A stretch of 64,000 bases of DNA from CAWJMD01 sp963845675 (lineage in GTDB: Bacteria > Actinomycetota > Actinomycetes > Actinomycetales > CAWJMD01), in contig CAWJSX010000002.1 of assembly GCA_963845675.1 (NCBI GenBank), positions 1-64,000 on the forward strand, read 5' to 3'. Below, in pieces: positions 10,450 through 20,526 of this stretch (within the stretch, counting starts at the first letter, position 1; each line of letters opens with the position of its first letter). The position numbers and the translations under genes were made by a program. The notes under the pieces are model-generated. The model did not search any database, was not told where the DNA came from, and worked only from the letters and a program-made list of their open reading frames with translations.

Positions 10450-10755
10450 GTGGCCGGTCGCAGCCGGTACGACGGCGCCGGGACCTCGACCGTCGAGGTC
10501 GACGACGGGGCGGGCGGCGTCCGCGAGGTGGTGTACCTGCTGACCCGGACGCCGCTCGACCCGGCCGCGACGGCCCCGCTCGCCTGGCACCGCGTGGCCC
10601 CGGACGACCGGCTGGACCTGGTCGCCGGCCGCTACCTCGGCGACCCCGCCGCCTTCTGGCGGATCTGCGACGCGAACCTCGCCCTGGACCCCGACGAGCT
10701 GGTCGGCCCCGACGCCGAGGGTGCGGTCGTGGTCGTGCCGACCCCGGGGGCCTGA
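10450..10755 (+). CDS. LysM-like baseplate protein
   Basis: 101 residues. The C-terminal half reads HRVAPDDRLDLVAGRYLGDP then FWRICDANLALDPDEL, the pattern of the LysM-like domain found in phage gpX and eCIS baseplate proteins, which bridges the tube end and the hub. GTG at 10450 is chosen because it is almost joined to the preceding stop; GTG at 10441 in the same frame is possible. In Afp-type systems this domain is the tail of the Afp7 protein, but here it is a separate gene right after the CIS_tube gene. Confidence 0.8.
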   Translation: MAGRSRYDGAGTSTVEVDDGAGGVREVVYLLTRTPLDPAATAPLAWHRVAPDDRLDLVAGRYLGDPAAFWRICDANLALDPDELVGPDAEGAVVVVPTPGA

Positions 10756-10758
10756 AGG

Positions 10759-11901
10759 GTGGCCGCGCCCGGCGTCTGGCTCTCGGTCCTGGCCGGACCG
10801 ACGATCCCGTTGCCGCTGCCCCCGACCGAGACGGCCCGCCTCCGCTCGGTGCACGTGACCGAGACCGACGAGGAGCGGTCGGTGTTCACCCTCACCTTCG
10901 ACGCCGGTCGCTCGGGCCCGACCGCCGGGTTCGACGCGCCTTTGCTCACCGGCTCCCCGGTCGGGGTGGGGGCACGCGTCGCCATCGTCGTGACCGCCGG
11001 GGTGCTGCCCACGGTGCTGATGGACGGCATCGTCACGACGGTCGGCCTCACCCCTGGGGACGAGCCGGGAAGTGCGACGCTGACGGTCACCGGTGAGGAC
11101 GTCTCGCTGCTGCTGGACCGCGAGGAGAAGGACGCCGAGTGGCCGGCCCTCGACGACTACCCCCAGGCGCTCGCGGTCCTCGCCCCCTACGCGGCGGACG
11201 GCATCCTGCCGCTGGCGGTCCCTCCCGTGGACATGGACCCGCCGCTGCCCGTCGAGCGCATCCCCACCCAGCACGGCACCGACCTGGCCCACCTGACGAT
11301 GCTGGCGCAGCGGCACGGGTACGTGGCGTACGTCGTCCCGGGGCCCGTCCCGGGCACGAGCAGCTTCTACTGGGGTCCCCCGGTGCGGGTGGGACTGCCG
11401 CAGCCGGCCGTGTCGGTCGACCTCGGGCCGGTCACGAACGTCGTGGCGCCCCCGACGTTCCGCACCGACGCGCTCTCCCCCGAGAAGGTCGACGGGTCCG
11501 TGCAGGACCCCTCCACCGGCTCCACCACCTCGGTGACGGCCACCACCAGCCTGCGCGTGCCGCTGGCCACCCAGCCGCTGTGGTCGACGCACAGCAGCGA
11601 CCTGCGCACCACGCGGCTGCGGGAGAGCGGCACCAGCACCACCTCGGCGATGGCCCGCGCCCAGGCCCGGGTGGACCGCTCCGTCGACGCCGTCGTCGGC
11701 GAGGGAGAGCTGGACGGCGCCCGGTACGGCGGCGTGCTGCGGCCGCGGGGGCTGGTCGGCCTGCGCGGTGCCGGCTACTCGCACGACGGGCTCTGGTACG
11801 TGCGCCGCGTCGACCACCGGCTCGAGCGGGGGTCGTACCGCCAGGCGTTCACGATCGCGCGGGAGGGCTACGGCTCGACCGTCCCGGCGGTGGTGCCGTG
11901 A
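10759..11901 (+). CDS. Baseplate hub protein (phage gpD/VgrG N-terminal type)
   Basis: 380 residues, GTG start three bases after the previous stop. It matches the phage late-control gpD family that forms the trimeric hub under the spike: RLRSVHVTETDEERSVFTLT near the N-terminus, GVGARVAIVVTAGV, DGIVTTVGLTPG, GEDVSLLLDREEK, PTQHGTDLAHLTMLAQRHGY and a C-terminal YSHDGLWYVRRVDHRLERGS. It lacks the OB-fold and spike, which are encoded by the next gene, so the Afp8/VgrG function is split over two genes. Its stop overlaps the GTG of the spike gene (GTGA), suggesting coupled translation. Confidence 0.88.
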   Translation: MAAPGVWLSVLAGPTIPLPLPPTETARLRSVHVTETDEERSVFTLTFDAGRSGPTAGFDAPLLTGSPVGVGARVAIVVTAGVLPTVLMDGIVTTVGLTPGDEPGSATLTVTGEDVSLLLDREEKDAEWPALDDYPQALAVLAPYAADGILPLAVPPVDMDPPLPVERIPTQHGTDLAHLTMLAQRHGYVAYVVPGPVPGTSSFYWGPPVRVGLPQPAVSVDLGPVTNVVAPPTFRTDALSPEKVDGSVQDPSTGSTTSVTATTSLRVPLATQPLWSTHSSDLRTTRLRESGTSTTSAMARAQARVDRSVDAVVGEGELDGARYGGVLRPRGLVGLRGAGYSHDGLWYVRRVDHRLERGSYRQAFTIAREGYGSTVPAVVP

Positions 11902-12389
11902 GCTTCTTCGGCAAGTACCGCGGAACGGTCGTCGGCAACGTCGACCCCATGCAGCGCGGCCGGGTGCAGGTGTCGGTGCCGGCGGTGCTCGGGACGGGGC
12001 AGCTGAGCTGGGCCGAGGCCTGCGTGCCGTACGCGGGAGACCAGGTCGGTCTGTTCGTGGTCCCGCCGGTGGGGGCCAACGTCTGGGTCGAGTTCGAGGG
12101 CGGCGACCCTGCCTACCCGATCCTCGGCGGGTGCTTCTGGGGTGCGGGCCAGGCCCCGGGCACGGGGCTGCCGACGACCAAGGTGCTGAAGACCGACGGG
12201 ATCACCCTCACCCTGGAGGACCTGTCCGGCAGCGGCGGCCTCACGATCGAGGTCGGCTCCCCGGCCACGTCGACACCGATGACGATCTCGGCCACGTCCA
12301 GCGGGATCGAGCTGAGCATCGGGGCGTCGAAGCTGCTCCTCTCGGCGTCGTCGGTGTCGGTGAACGACGGTGCGCTGGAGGTGAAGTGA
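11898..12389 (+). CDS. Spike protein with gp5/VgrG OB-fold
   Basis: 163 residues. FGKYRGTVVGNVDPMQRGRV, VSVPAVLG, VPYAGDQVGLFVVPPVGANV and WVEFEGGDPAYPILGGCFWG define the gp5/gpV OB-fold that sits on the hub trimer. The remainder (from LKTDGITLTLED) has short alternating beta repeats, as in a short triple-stranded beta-helix needle. It is much shorter than VgrG because the hub part is a separate gene. GTG start overlaps the upstream stop, and its own stop overlaps the ATG of the PAAR-like gene. Confidence 0.88.
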   Translation: MSFFGKYRGTVVGNVDPMQRGRVQVSVPAVLGTGQLSWAEACVPYAGDQVGLFVVPPVGANVWVEFEGGDPAYPILGGCFWGAGQAPGTGLPTTKVLKTDGITLTLEDLSGSGGLTIEVGSPATSTPMTISATSSGIELSIGASKLLLSASSVSVNDGALEVK

Positions 12390-12703
12390 TGGCCTCCCTG
12401 GTGCAGCAGGGCGCCACGGTCCTGTGCAGCCACGGCGGCCAGGCCCAGCCGACGACGCCCAACCCGCGTGTCACGCTCTCCGGGCAGGCGGCGGTCAGCC
12501 TGTCGGCCCCGTGGACCGTCAGCGGCTGCCCGTTCCCGCCCAACTCCGGAGGCCCGTGCGCGACCGCGACCTGGAGCGCCGGGACCGTGCGCGTGACCTC
12601 GTCCGGTGAGCCGCTGGTCGTGCAGAGCGGGTCGGCGACCTGCGTGCCCACCGGCGTCCCCCTGTCGGTCAGCGTGGCCCAGCCCCGGGTGAGCGCGTCG
12701 TGA
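12389..12703 (+). CDS. PAAR-like spike-tip protein
   Basis: 104 residues. It starts with a conserved ATVLCSHGG segment and has regularly spaced Cys residues (LCSHGG, SGCPF, GGPCATATW, SATCVPTG), plus a C-terminal SVAQPRVSA. This is the small PAAR-like family placed after the spike in eCIS clusters (Afp10/Pvc10 position); the Cys and His residues presumably bind the tip metal. The gene order hub, spike, tip, gp25 supports this. The ATG shares bases with the upstream TGA. Confidence 0.78.
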   Translation: MASLVQQGATVLCSHGGQAQPTTPNPRVTLSGQAAVSLSAPWTVSGCPFPPNSGGPCATATWSAGTVRVTSSGEPLVVQSGSATCVPTGVPLSVSVAQPRVSAS

Positions 12704-13110
12704 GCGCGCCCCGCCGGGCCGCCGCGGCCGGCACCCACGTCGGCTTTCCGGTCAGGCTCGACGCCCGCGGCAGGACGAGCCTGGCGGACGACGAGGGCTA
12801 CCTGCGCGGGCTCGTGGAGCAGGTGCTGTTCACGCGACCCGGCGAGCGGGTGAACCGGCCCGACTTCGGCAGCGGAGTGGACGCACTGGTCTTCGCGCCG
12901 GCCGGCGACGAGCTGGCGGCTGCGACGCGGGCCCTCGTGCACGGCGCACTCCAGACGTTCCTCGGTGAGCTGATCCGGGTCGAGGCGGTCGACGTGAGGG
13001 CCGAGGAGGCGACCGTCGAGGTCACCGTCACCTACCGGCCGCTGCGCGCGCCGGCGGACGACGCGCAGCGGGTGCTGCACGTCTCCTCGCCCGCCGGGGC
13101 CGGGCCGTGA
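12700..13110 (+). CDS. Baseplate wedge protein, gp25/GPW family
   Basis: 136 residues. It contains the family core: GYLRGLVEQVLFTRPGERVN, RPDFGSGVDALVF, ALVHGALQTFLGELIRVEAV and a final VTYRPL strand. gp25-like proteins join the wedges to the sheath ring and nucleate sheath assembly in T4, R-pyocins, Afp and type VI systems. GTG at 12700 overlaps the previous stop and its own stop overlaps the next GTG, so this sits in a translationally coupled chain. Confidence 0.88.
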   Translation: MSAPRRAAAAGTHVGFPVRLDARGRTSLADDEGYLRGLVEQVLFTRPGERVNRPDFGSGVDALVFAPAGDELAAATRALVHGALQTFLGELIRVEAVDVRAEEATVEVTVTYRPLRAPADDAQRVLHVSSPAGAGP

Positions 13111-15701
13111 CCGCCGCGGTGGGCCTCTCGACGACCCCGCCGGACATCGACCGCGACGCCCGGCGCGCGCTGGTGGAGGGCCGCACCGACCTCGAGGGCA
13201 TCGACTTCGTCGAGGTGGTGTCCAACCACGCGGGCAGCCCCGGTCACGTAGCCGGGGCGCCCTCGCAGCGGACGCTTCTGGTGCACCTGCTGAACGGCAT
13301 CGCCCTCGGCGGCGCCAGCCCCGGGGTTCCGGAGGACTGGCGGGCCGAGCGGGTGCGGATCACGGGCGGCGTGCGGGCCGACCCGCGGGTGAACCCGGTG
13401 GGGGTCGAGTGGGCTTACCCCGCCCTGGCCGTGGCCGGTGCGGACGGCGTGCCGCCCACTCCTGCCCTGCTCGGCGTGCGCGCTGCCGACCGCCGGCTGG
13501 TCGACTCCGCCCTGCCGCCCGCACCGGAGGTCCGTGCCCGGGTGCTCGTCGTCCGCACGACGACCAGCGGCGACTGGTCGACGTACGTGCTGCACCTGGC
13601 CGGCGAGGAGGGCTCCGAGGCGCCCGAGGGCTTCGACCCGCCGCTGGCCCGAGCACCGTTCAGCTTCACCGTCGACTGCCCGAGCGACCTCGACTGCGCC
13701 GAACCGGTGGTGGGCCCCCCGGCGGCGGGCGCCTCCCCGGTGCTGGACTACCTGGCCCGGGACGCCGAGGCGCTGAGGACCCGGCTGCTCGATCGTCTCT
13801 CCGCCCTCGTGCCGGGCTGGACGGACCGCAACGCGGCCGACCCCGCGGTGATGCTGGTCGAGCTCTTCGCCTACCTCGGCGACCGGCTGGCCTACTGGCA
13901 GGACGCCGTCGCCGTGGAGGCCTACCTGGGCACCGCCCGGCGCCGCACCTCCGTGCGCCGCCACGCCCGGCTCCTCGACCACCGCCTGCACGAGGGCTGC
14001 TCGGCCCGGGTGCTGCTGGCGCTGACCACCGACACGGCGGTGACCCTGCCGGCCGGTGCCGCCGTGTGCGACACCGCCCCGGACGGTGACCTGCTCCCCG
14101 TCGACGCCGACGAGATCGGAGCCGTGGTGGTCGAGACGAGTCACGACGTCGCCCTGCTGCCCGACCGCAACGCGATCCCGCTGCACGCCTGGGGCGACCT
14201 CGACCACACCCTGCCCGCCGGTGCGACCGGCGCGTACCTTGCCGCGACCGGCGGGGCCGCCCCCCTGCTGACAGCCGGAGACCTGCTGGTGCTCGCCGAC
14301 TGCCCGGCCGGCCGGCCGGCCGACGCAGCCCTCGGAGACCCGGCGCGCCGGTTCGCCGTCCGGCTGGACAGGGACGCGGTCGCCCACGTCGACGAGCTGG
14401 CGCCGAGCGTGACCGTCCTCGAGGTTCACTGGCACGCCGACGACGCGCTGCCCGCGCCGCTCACCGTCGCCGAGCCAAGCCCCACCGGGACCGGCTCGGT
14501 GCGCGCGGTCGCCCTGGCCAACGTCGCCGTCGCCGACCACGGCGCGAGCCTCACGTGGGAGCTGCTCGACCCGCCGCAGCCCGGCACCGACGGGCAGTAC
14601 CGTCCACGCCCGGCGCGCACCGGCCTGGCCTTCGCCGAGCCGTTCGACCCCCGCGCCGCGGCCACCCGGCCCGCGTCCGGGCTGACCGCCGCCGACCCCG
14701 CTGCGGCGCTGGCCCAGATCACCGTGGACGACGGCCAGCGGCTCTGGACCCCCCGACCGGACCTCCTGGCCAGCAGCAGGCTCGACCCGCACCTGGTGGT
14801 GGAGCCCGAGCCGGACGGCGTGGCCAGGCTGAGGTTCGGCGACGGCGTGACCGGCCGGGCACCCGGCCGCCAGGCGACGTACACCGCGCGGTACCGGCTC
14901 GGTGGTGGCACCCGCGGCAACGTCGGCGCCGGCCGGCTCCGGCACTGGCTGCTGCGTGCCGACGGGAGCCCGGGCGCCGTGCCAGGAGCCCAGGTGACCG
15001 TCTGGAACCCGCTGCCCGCACGCGGCGGCACCGACCCGGAGAACCTGGACGCCGTGCGCCAGCTCGCCCCTGCGGTGCTGCGGGGAAACCGAGGTCAGCT
15101 CCGGGCGGTGACCGCGGCGGACTACGCCCTCGCCGCGCAGACCGTGAGCGGGGTGCAGCGCAGCGTCGCGCGGCGCCGGTGGACCGGGTCCTGGTACGCC
15201 CAGGAGGTCACCGTCGACGCTCAGGCCGCCCGGGTCGAGGACCCGGCCGTCCCCCTCGCGGTGACCACCTTGCTGGAGACGCGGCGGATGGCGGGAGTGG
15301 ACGTGGAGGTGGCCCGCCCCGCCTACGTGCCCCTCGGCCTGGAGCTGTTCGGCTGCCTGGAGCCCGGCTACCTCGCCGCGGACGTCGAGCGCCAGCTCGC
15401 CGACGCGCTCTCCTCACGGCGACTGCCCGAGGGCTCGACGGGCTTCTTCCACCCCGACCGGTTCACCTTCGGCCAGCCGCTGCAGCTCAGCGACCTGGTC
15501 GCGACGGCGATGGCCGTGCCGGGTCTGGCGTGGGTCGAGGTGCGGCGGTTCGCGCGCCTCGGGGCCCCGGCGGACGCGACGCGGGGCAACCTCGCGGCGG
15601 GCCGGATCACCGCGGGCCCACGCGAGGTGCTGCGGTGCGACAGCGACCCGAACAACCCCGAGGCCGGTCGCCTCGCCGTGGCGCTCGGGGGTGGGTCGTG
15701 A
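13107..15701 (+). CDS. Baseplate assembly protein (gpJ/T4 gp6 type), first copy
   Basis: 864 residues, GTG start overlapping the gp25 stop. It has an actinobacterial N-terminal extension (DIDRDARRALVEGRTDLEGI), then the wedge core WTDRNAADPAVMLVELFAYL, GDRLAYWQDAVAVEAYLGTA and RRTSVRRHARLLDHRL, a central beta insertion, FGDGVTGRAPGRQATYTA, YRLGGGTRGNVGAG, and the C-terminal VTAADYALAAQTVSGVQRSV and FHPDRFTFGQPLQLSDLVAT. Such proteins form the iris of the wedge ring (Afp11). The frame is intact over the full expected length, unlike its neighbour. Confidence 0.9.
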   Translation: MTAAVGLSTTPPDIDRDARRALVEGRTDLEGIDFVEVVSNHAGSPGHVAGAPSQRTLLVHLLNGIALGGASPGVPEDWRAERVRITGGVRADPRVNPVGVEWAYPALAVAGADGVPPTPALLGVRAADRRLVDSALPPAPEVRARVLVVRTTTSGDWSTYVLHLAGEEGSEAPEGFDPPLARAPFSFTVDCPSDLDCAEPVVGPPAAGASPVLDYLARDAEALRTRLLDRLSALVPGWTDRNAADPAVMLVELFAYLGDRLAYWQDAVAVEAYLGTARRRTSVRRHARLLDHRLHEGCSARVLLALTTDTAVTLPAGAAVCDTAPDGDLLPVDADEIGAVVVETSHDVALLPDRNAIPLHAWGDLDHTLPAGATGAYLAATGGAAPLLTAGDLLVLADCPAGRPADAALGDPARRFAVRLDRDAVAHVDELAPSVTVLEVHWHADDALPAPLTVAEPSPTGTGSVRAVALANVAVADHGASLTWELLDPPQPGTDGQYRPRPARTGLAFAEPFDPRAAATRPASGLTAADPAAALAQITVDDGQRLWTPRPDLLASSRLDPHLVVEPEPDGVARLRFGDGVTGRAPGRQATYTARYRLGGGTRGNVGAGRLRHWLLRADGSPGAVPGAQVTVWNPLPARGGTDPENLDAVRQLAPAVLRGNRGQLRAVTAADYALAAQTVSGVQRSVARRRWTGSWYAQEVTVDAQAARVEDPAVPLAVTTLLETRRMAGVDVEVARPAYVPLGLELFGCLEPGYLAADVERQLADALSSRRLPEGSTGFFHPDRFTFGQPLQLSDLVATAMAVPGLAWVEVRRFARLGAPADATRGNLAAGRITAGPREVLRCDSDPNNPEAGRLAVALGGGS

Positions 15702-18216
15702 CGGACCGCCCGGTCGAGCGCGCCGATACCGCCGACACGCTCGCCACGGCGAACCCGCCCGGCCAGACCCGGCTCCGGCGGCGGGTCGACACCCACGCGA
15801 GCGCCCTGCAGCGGATGCGCACCGACCTGGCCGACCCGCGCCACGACCTGAGCGTGCGCAGCCTCCCCGCGCAGGGCACGGACGAGGTCTCGATCGCCCT
15901 GCTCGACACCTGGGCCGTGGTGGCCGACGTGGTCGCGTTCTACTCCGAACGCATTGCGACAGAGGGCTTCCTGGGCACCGCGAGCGAGCTGCGCTCGGTG
16001 CGCGAGCTGGCCCGCACACTCGGCTACGGGCTGCGGCCGGGAGTGGCCGCACAGGCCGACCTCGCGGTCACCGTCGAGACGGCACCGGGGGCGCCTGCGA
16101 TGGCCACCGTGGAGGCAGGCACCCCGGTGCAGTCGGTGCCGGGCCCGGGCCAGCTGCCGCAGACCTTCGAGACCACGGACACGTTGGAGGTCCGCGGGGT
16201 CTGGAACATGCTGCCGGCGCTCGACTCTCAGGCTCAGTCGCTGTCGCGCGGTGCCCCGTCGCTGTACTTGCGGGGCGCGCCCGGCTCGATCCGTCCCGGG
16301 GACAGCCTGCTGATCCGCGGCGTCCGCGCCGGGTTCGGCACCGGTGACCAGCGCCAGGTGCGCCGCGTGCAGACCGTCGTCACTCCTCACGGCCTGGACG
16401 GGTGGCTCCAGGTCGAGCTCGACGCAGGGGTCTCGGTAGCCGGCCCAGGGTTCCCGGCCGTGCTCGAGGACGTCCAGGTGGACCTGTTCACCGAACGGGC
16501 CCGCCTCTTCGGGGCGAATGCCCCGGACCCCAACCTGCTGGTCGTGGACACCCAGCCGCCGCCGGGAGCGGTGGAGGTAGGCGACGACGACGGGGACGGG
16601 ACGCCGGACGGCCCTCCGTACGCGTGGGGCGGCTACGCGGTGAGCTCTCCCTGGACGTGGACGGAGACCGTCCGGGCGTCCTGAAGGACACCTGGGTCGC
16701 CCTGCGGCAGGGTGACGACACCGAGGTCTGCGCCATCACCGACGTCGTGCGGGAGGGCTCCGCGAAGTGGACCGTCAGTGGTCCGGTGACGATCCTGACG
16801 CTCGACCCGGACTCGGGGCTGGGCAGGTTCGACCGGCAGCGGGTCAGCGTGCTGTGCGCCTCCGTGGGGCTAGCCGGCGGCGAGCAGCCGGACCTGAGCC
16901 CCCTCACCGGCCGTACGGTCGTGGTCGCGGCCACCGACCCGCCCCTGCCCCCTGGGCGTCGGGTGCTGCTGCGCGGCACGGAGCACACCACCGACGGCAC
17001 CGTCGGGCCGGGCGCCGTCGAGACGGCGACCGTCGCCACGTGCGCGGTCACCGGCACCACGATGACCCTCGGCCTGGTCGCTGACCTGGCGACGGCGTTC
17101 GCCCGGCAGGGCCTGGGGGTCCTGGCGAACGTCGCCGTCGCCACACACGGTGAGACGGTGCAGCAAGTGCTCGGCAGTGGGGACGGCCGCACCGCCTACG
17201 CGACGTTCCGCCCCCGTCGCTCGCCGCTGACGTACGTGCGCGACACGACCCCCGCCGGAGCGCACGCCGAGCTGACCGTCCGGGTGGACGGGGTCGCCTG
17301 GGCCGAGGTGCCTTCGATGGACGAGGCAGGCCCGGACGACCGCGCCTACGTGGTACACCACGACGACGGGGGTGTGGTCCGCGTCGTGACCGGGGACGGC
17401 GTCAACGGCGCCCGCCCGGCGACCGGCGCGGAGAACGTGACCGCCACGTACCGGGTCGGCCTCGGTGCGGACGGAGCCGTCGAGGCGGGCCAGCTCAGCC
17501 TGCTCCCCCGCCGGCCGTTCGGCGTCCGGGCCATGACGAACCCCGCACCGAGCCGCGACTGGGCGGCGCCGGAGACGATCGAGGAGGCCCGGGCCAACGC
17601 GCCCGTGCGGGTGCGCGCGCTCGACCGCGCGGTGTCGGTCACCGACTACGCGGACCTGACCCGCGGCTACGCCGGTGTCGGACCCGCGCGGGCGGACCTC
17701 GTCTGGGACGGCCGGGCCCAGCGCGTCCTGGTCAGCCTGCTGGCGAGTGGCGCCACCACCCCCAGCGTCGACCTGGTCAACGAGCTGCGCGAGACGCTCG
17801 AAGCCGCCCGTGACCCCGCGTGTCCCCTGGACGTGCTGGCCGGGGAGCCGACCTGGTTCGGCATCCGGGTCGAGGTCGCCAACGACCCTTCCCACGAGCG
17901 CGACGTGGTGCTGGCCGCCGTCGCGCAGGCGCTGGACGCCACGTTCGCGGCGGCGGTGCGCTCCTTCGCGGCGCCGGTCACCGCGGCCGGGGTGCTCCTG
18001 GTGGTCCGGGGGGTGGCGGGGGTGGCCGCGTGCACGATGCCCCGGGTGCTGCCCGTGGCCACGCTCCCCACCCCGCCGCTGCCGCCGACCCTGCCGCCCG
18101 ACGGCGACGCTCTCGACGTGCTGGCGGCCCTGCCGGGGCGCTGGGACGGCGCCCCGCTGCCGGCGGAGCTGCTCGCCCTCGCCCCTGGCGGCGTCGATCT
18201 GCGTGAGATGCCATGA
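15698..18216 (+). CDS. Baseplate assembly protein, second copy, frameshifted
   Basis: About 840 codons if one base is restored. The N-terminal part (RLRRRVDTHASALQRMRTDL, LLDTWAVVADVVAFYSERIA, TEGFLGTASELRSVRELART) and the C-terminal part (VLKDTWVALRQGDDTEVCAI, DGVNGARPATGAENVTATYR, VRVRALDRAVSVTDYADLTR) are collinear with Afp12-type putative baseplate assembly proteins. The frame changes near 16630: adding one G to GGCGGC would join YAWGG to ELSLDVDGD. As written it ends early at 16684. GTG at 15698 overlaps the upstream stop and the end overlaps the next ATG. I annotate it as one gene with a probable indel. Confidence 0.8.
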
Positions 18217-20516
18217 GCACCAACGGTTCCGTCGCAGACCGGGTCCTCGACCTGCTGCCGGTCCATGTCGTGGCGCGGGACGAGGAGACCGGCGGGCTGC
18301 TGAGGGCGCTGGTCGAGGCGGTCTCCACCGAGCTGGGCGTGCTCGAGACCGACGTCGACCAGCTGTACGCGTCGTGGTTCGTCGAGACGTGCCCGGAGTG
18401 GGTCGTCCCGTACATCGCCGATCTGCTCGGCGTGCGTGACCTGCCCCCGGACGTCGGGGCCGGCGCGGGGGTGAGCCGGCGGGCTTTCGTGGCGAACACG
18501 GTCGCCTACCGCCGCCGCAAGGGCACAGCGGCCGTCATCGAGCAGGTCGCCCGGGACGCCTCGGGCTGGCCCGCCCGGGTGGTGGAGTACCACCGGCTGC
18601 TGGCGGCGTCCGCGCACACCCGGCACGTCCGCCTGGACCGGCCGGCCACCGCCCACCTGCGGACACCCGCCTCGCTGGCCGGACCGCTCGAGCTGGTGCC
18701 CCGTGCCAGCGCGCAGGGCGCGCTCGATCCCTTCGCGCACACCGTGGACGTCCGCCGCGTCGCGTCCGGTCGCGGGAGGTACGGCATCGGCAACCTCGCG
18801 GTCTTCCTGTTCCCGGACCAGGTGTACGAGACCGGGTGGGCTCCGGTCAGGCCGCCCGACGTGACGGACGCGCACACGGGGTGGTCGCTGCACCCGCTGG
18901 GGTACGAGACCCCGTTGTACGCCGTGCCGCGGGTCGAGGAGACGATCGAGAGCCTCGCGCAGGAGGCCGACCTCCCGGTGCCGCTGCGGCCCCGCCGGCT
19001 CCTGGCGCTGCTGGCCGAGGCACGGACGGCGGCGGCCGTGGCGGGCAACGGCCCGACGGTCGAGGCGGTCAGGGACGGCCTGCCGATCGGCGTGCGCGCC
19101 GACGGCGACGACCTCGACCCCCTGCGGCTGCGGGTCTGCGGCCTGGAGGACGTGGCCCGGGCCGTCGACGCCGACCCGGACGCCGACCCGGCGGCCCCCC
19201 TGGGCGGGTGGCAGGTGATGGTCGACGCCGTCCACGGGCGTGTGCACCCGTACCTGGACGGCGCCCCGGTCGACCCGGCCGACGCCGCCGAGCTGGACGC
19301 GCGGCACTGCTACGGCGGGACGGCGGACGTCGGGGCGGGCCCCTACGAGCGCTCGGCCGTCCACGAGGACGCGATGGCCACCGACCCCTATCGAGGAGAC
19401 CCGACCCGCGGCGGCCCAGGGGTCACCCACCAGGTGCGGGTGCTGTCAGCCGGACCCGCGGACGCGACGACGGCGACGACGATCGTCGACGCGCTCGCCG
19501 ACGCGGCCACCGAGTGGGCGCGGCCCGACGGCCCGGCCGGTGGCACGTACGTCGTCGCCGTCGGGGACGACGCGACCTACGCCGGCGACCTCACCGTCCA
19601 CGTCCCCGCGGCGACCCGGCTCGTGCTGGTGGCGGCGACCTGGTCCGAGCGGGTGCTGGGCCCCGGCGAGGTCCTGCCGCCACCGCTCGGTGCCTACGGA
19701 CCGCAGGGCCTGCGGCCGCACGTCCGCGGCACCGTGACCGTGACCGGGGACGGCGGCAGCAGCGTCGTGCTGGACGGCCTGCTGATCGAGGGCGACGTCG
19801 AGGTCGGCGACGGCGCGCTGGGGTCGCTGACCGTCAGCCAGTGCACGGTGGCCGGTGCCGTCCGCGTCGGCGTGGCCCCGGACGGCACCGTCGGCGCCCC
19901 GTCGAACCCTGGGCTGCGGGCGCGGCTGCTGCGCTCGGTGTGCGGACCGGTGCTGTTCGGCCGGGCGGCCGCGAGCCTCGAGGTGAGCGACAGCGCGGTC
20001 GACGCCCACGAGCTCGGGGTGGGCTCGAGCCCACCCGGTGACCCGGTGGCCGCTGCTGGAGAGGGCCTGGGCGTGCAGGTGTGGGCCTCGACACTGCGCG
20101 GGGCGGTGCGGGTTCGCACCCTGGAGGCGAGCAGCGCCGTCCTCGACGGGCCGGTCGAGGTGGAGGACCGGCAGGTCGGCTGCGTGCGGTACTCGTTCGT
20201 TCGCGCTGGGTCACGGGCACCGCAGCGCTACCGCTGCGTGCCCGACCCCGACGCACAGGTGAGTGAGGCCCGGCGGGCCCAGCCGGTCTACGCCGCCACC
20301 GACCCGGGGTCGCCCCACTACCTCGCCCTTGGCCGGACGTGCCCTGCCGAGATCGCCACCGGCGGGGAGGGCGGCGCCGAGATGGGCGTCCACCACCACC
20401 TCCGGCGGCCCGTCCGGGTCGTGGCGACCGCACGACTGCTGGCCCCTTACGTGCCGGCGGGTCTGGAGATCGGGGTCGCCGCCCCGATCACCACCACAGC
20501 AGGCAGCAACGAGTAG
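18213..20516 (+). CDS. gpI-type tail protein with beta-helix-like region
   Basis: 767 residues. The first 330 residues match the phage tail protein I family seen in actinobacterial eCIS clusters: LLPVHVVARDEETGGLLRAL, LYASWFVETCPEWVVPYIAD, LLGVRD, and RRAFVANTVAYRRRKGTAAV. In the last third many short strands follow each other (VTVTGDGGSSVVLDGLLIEG, VSQCTVAGAVRV, VSDSAVDAHELG), as in right-handed beta-helices, suggesting a rigid surface or fibre-like part. It is therefore a wedge or fibre-attachment protein. The ATG overlaps the previous stop; the next gene starts ten bases after the end. Confidence 0.8.
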   Translation: MSTNGSVADRVLDLLPVHVVARDEETGGLLRALVEAVSTELGVLETDVDQLYASWFVETCPEWVVPYIADLLGVRDLPPDVGAGAGVSRRAFVANTVAYRRRKGTAAVIEQVARDASGWPARVVEYHRLLAASAHTRHVRLDRPATAHLRTPASLAGPLELVPRASAQGALDPFAHTVDVRRVASGRGRYGIGNLAVFLFPDQVYETGWAPVRPPDVTDAHTGWSLHPLGYETPLYAVPRVEETIESLAQEADLPVPLRPRRLLALLAEARTAAAVAGNGPTVEAVRDGLPIGVRADGDDLDPLRLRVCGLEDVARAVDADPDADPAAPLGGWQVMVDAVHGRVHPYLDGAPVDPADAAELDARHCYGGTADVGAGPYERSAVHEDAMATDPYRGDPTRGGPGVTHQVRVLSAGPADATTATTIVDALADAATEWARPDGPAGGTYVVAVGDDATYAGDLTVHVPAATRLVLVAATWSERVLGPGEVLPPPLGAYGPQGLRPHVRGTVTVTGDGGSSVVLDGLLIEGDVEVGDGALGSLTVSQCTVAGAVRVGVAPDGTVGAPSNPGLRARLLRSVCGPVLFGRAAASLEVSDSAVDAHELGVGSSPPGDPVAAAGEGLGVQVWASTLRGAVRVRTLEASSAVLDGPVEVEDRQVGCVRYSFVRAGSRAPQRYRCVPDPDAQVSEARRAQPVYAATDPGSPHYLALGRTCPAEIATGGEGGAEMGVHHHLRRPVRVVATARLLAPYVPAGLEIGVAAPITTTAGSNE

Positions 20517-20526
20517 GAGCGACGCC

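Noticed and set aside
10405..11817. Long minus-strand frame opposite the hub gene
   Set aside because: Arg/Gly/His-rich composition is the usual antisense shadow in GC-rich genes; the plus frame matches gpD.
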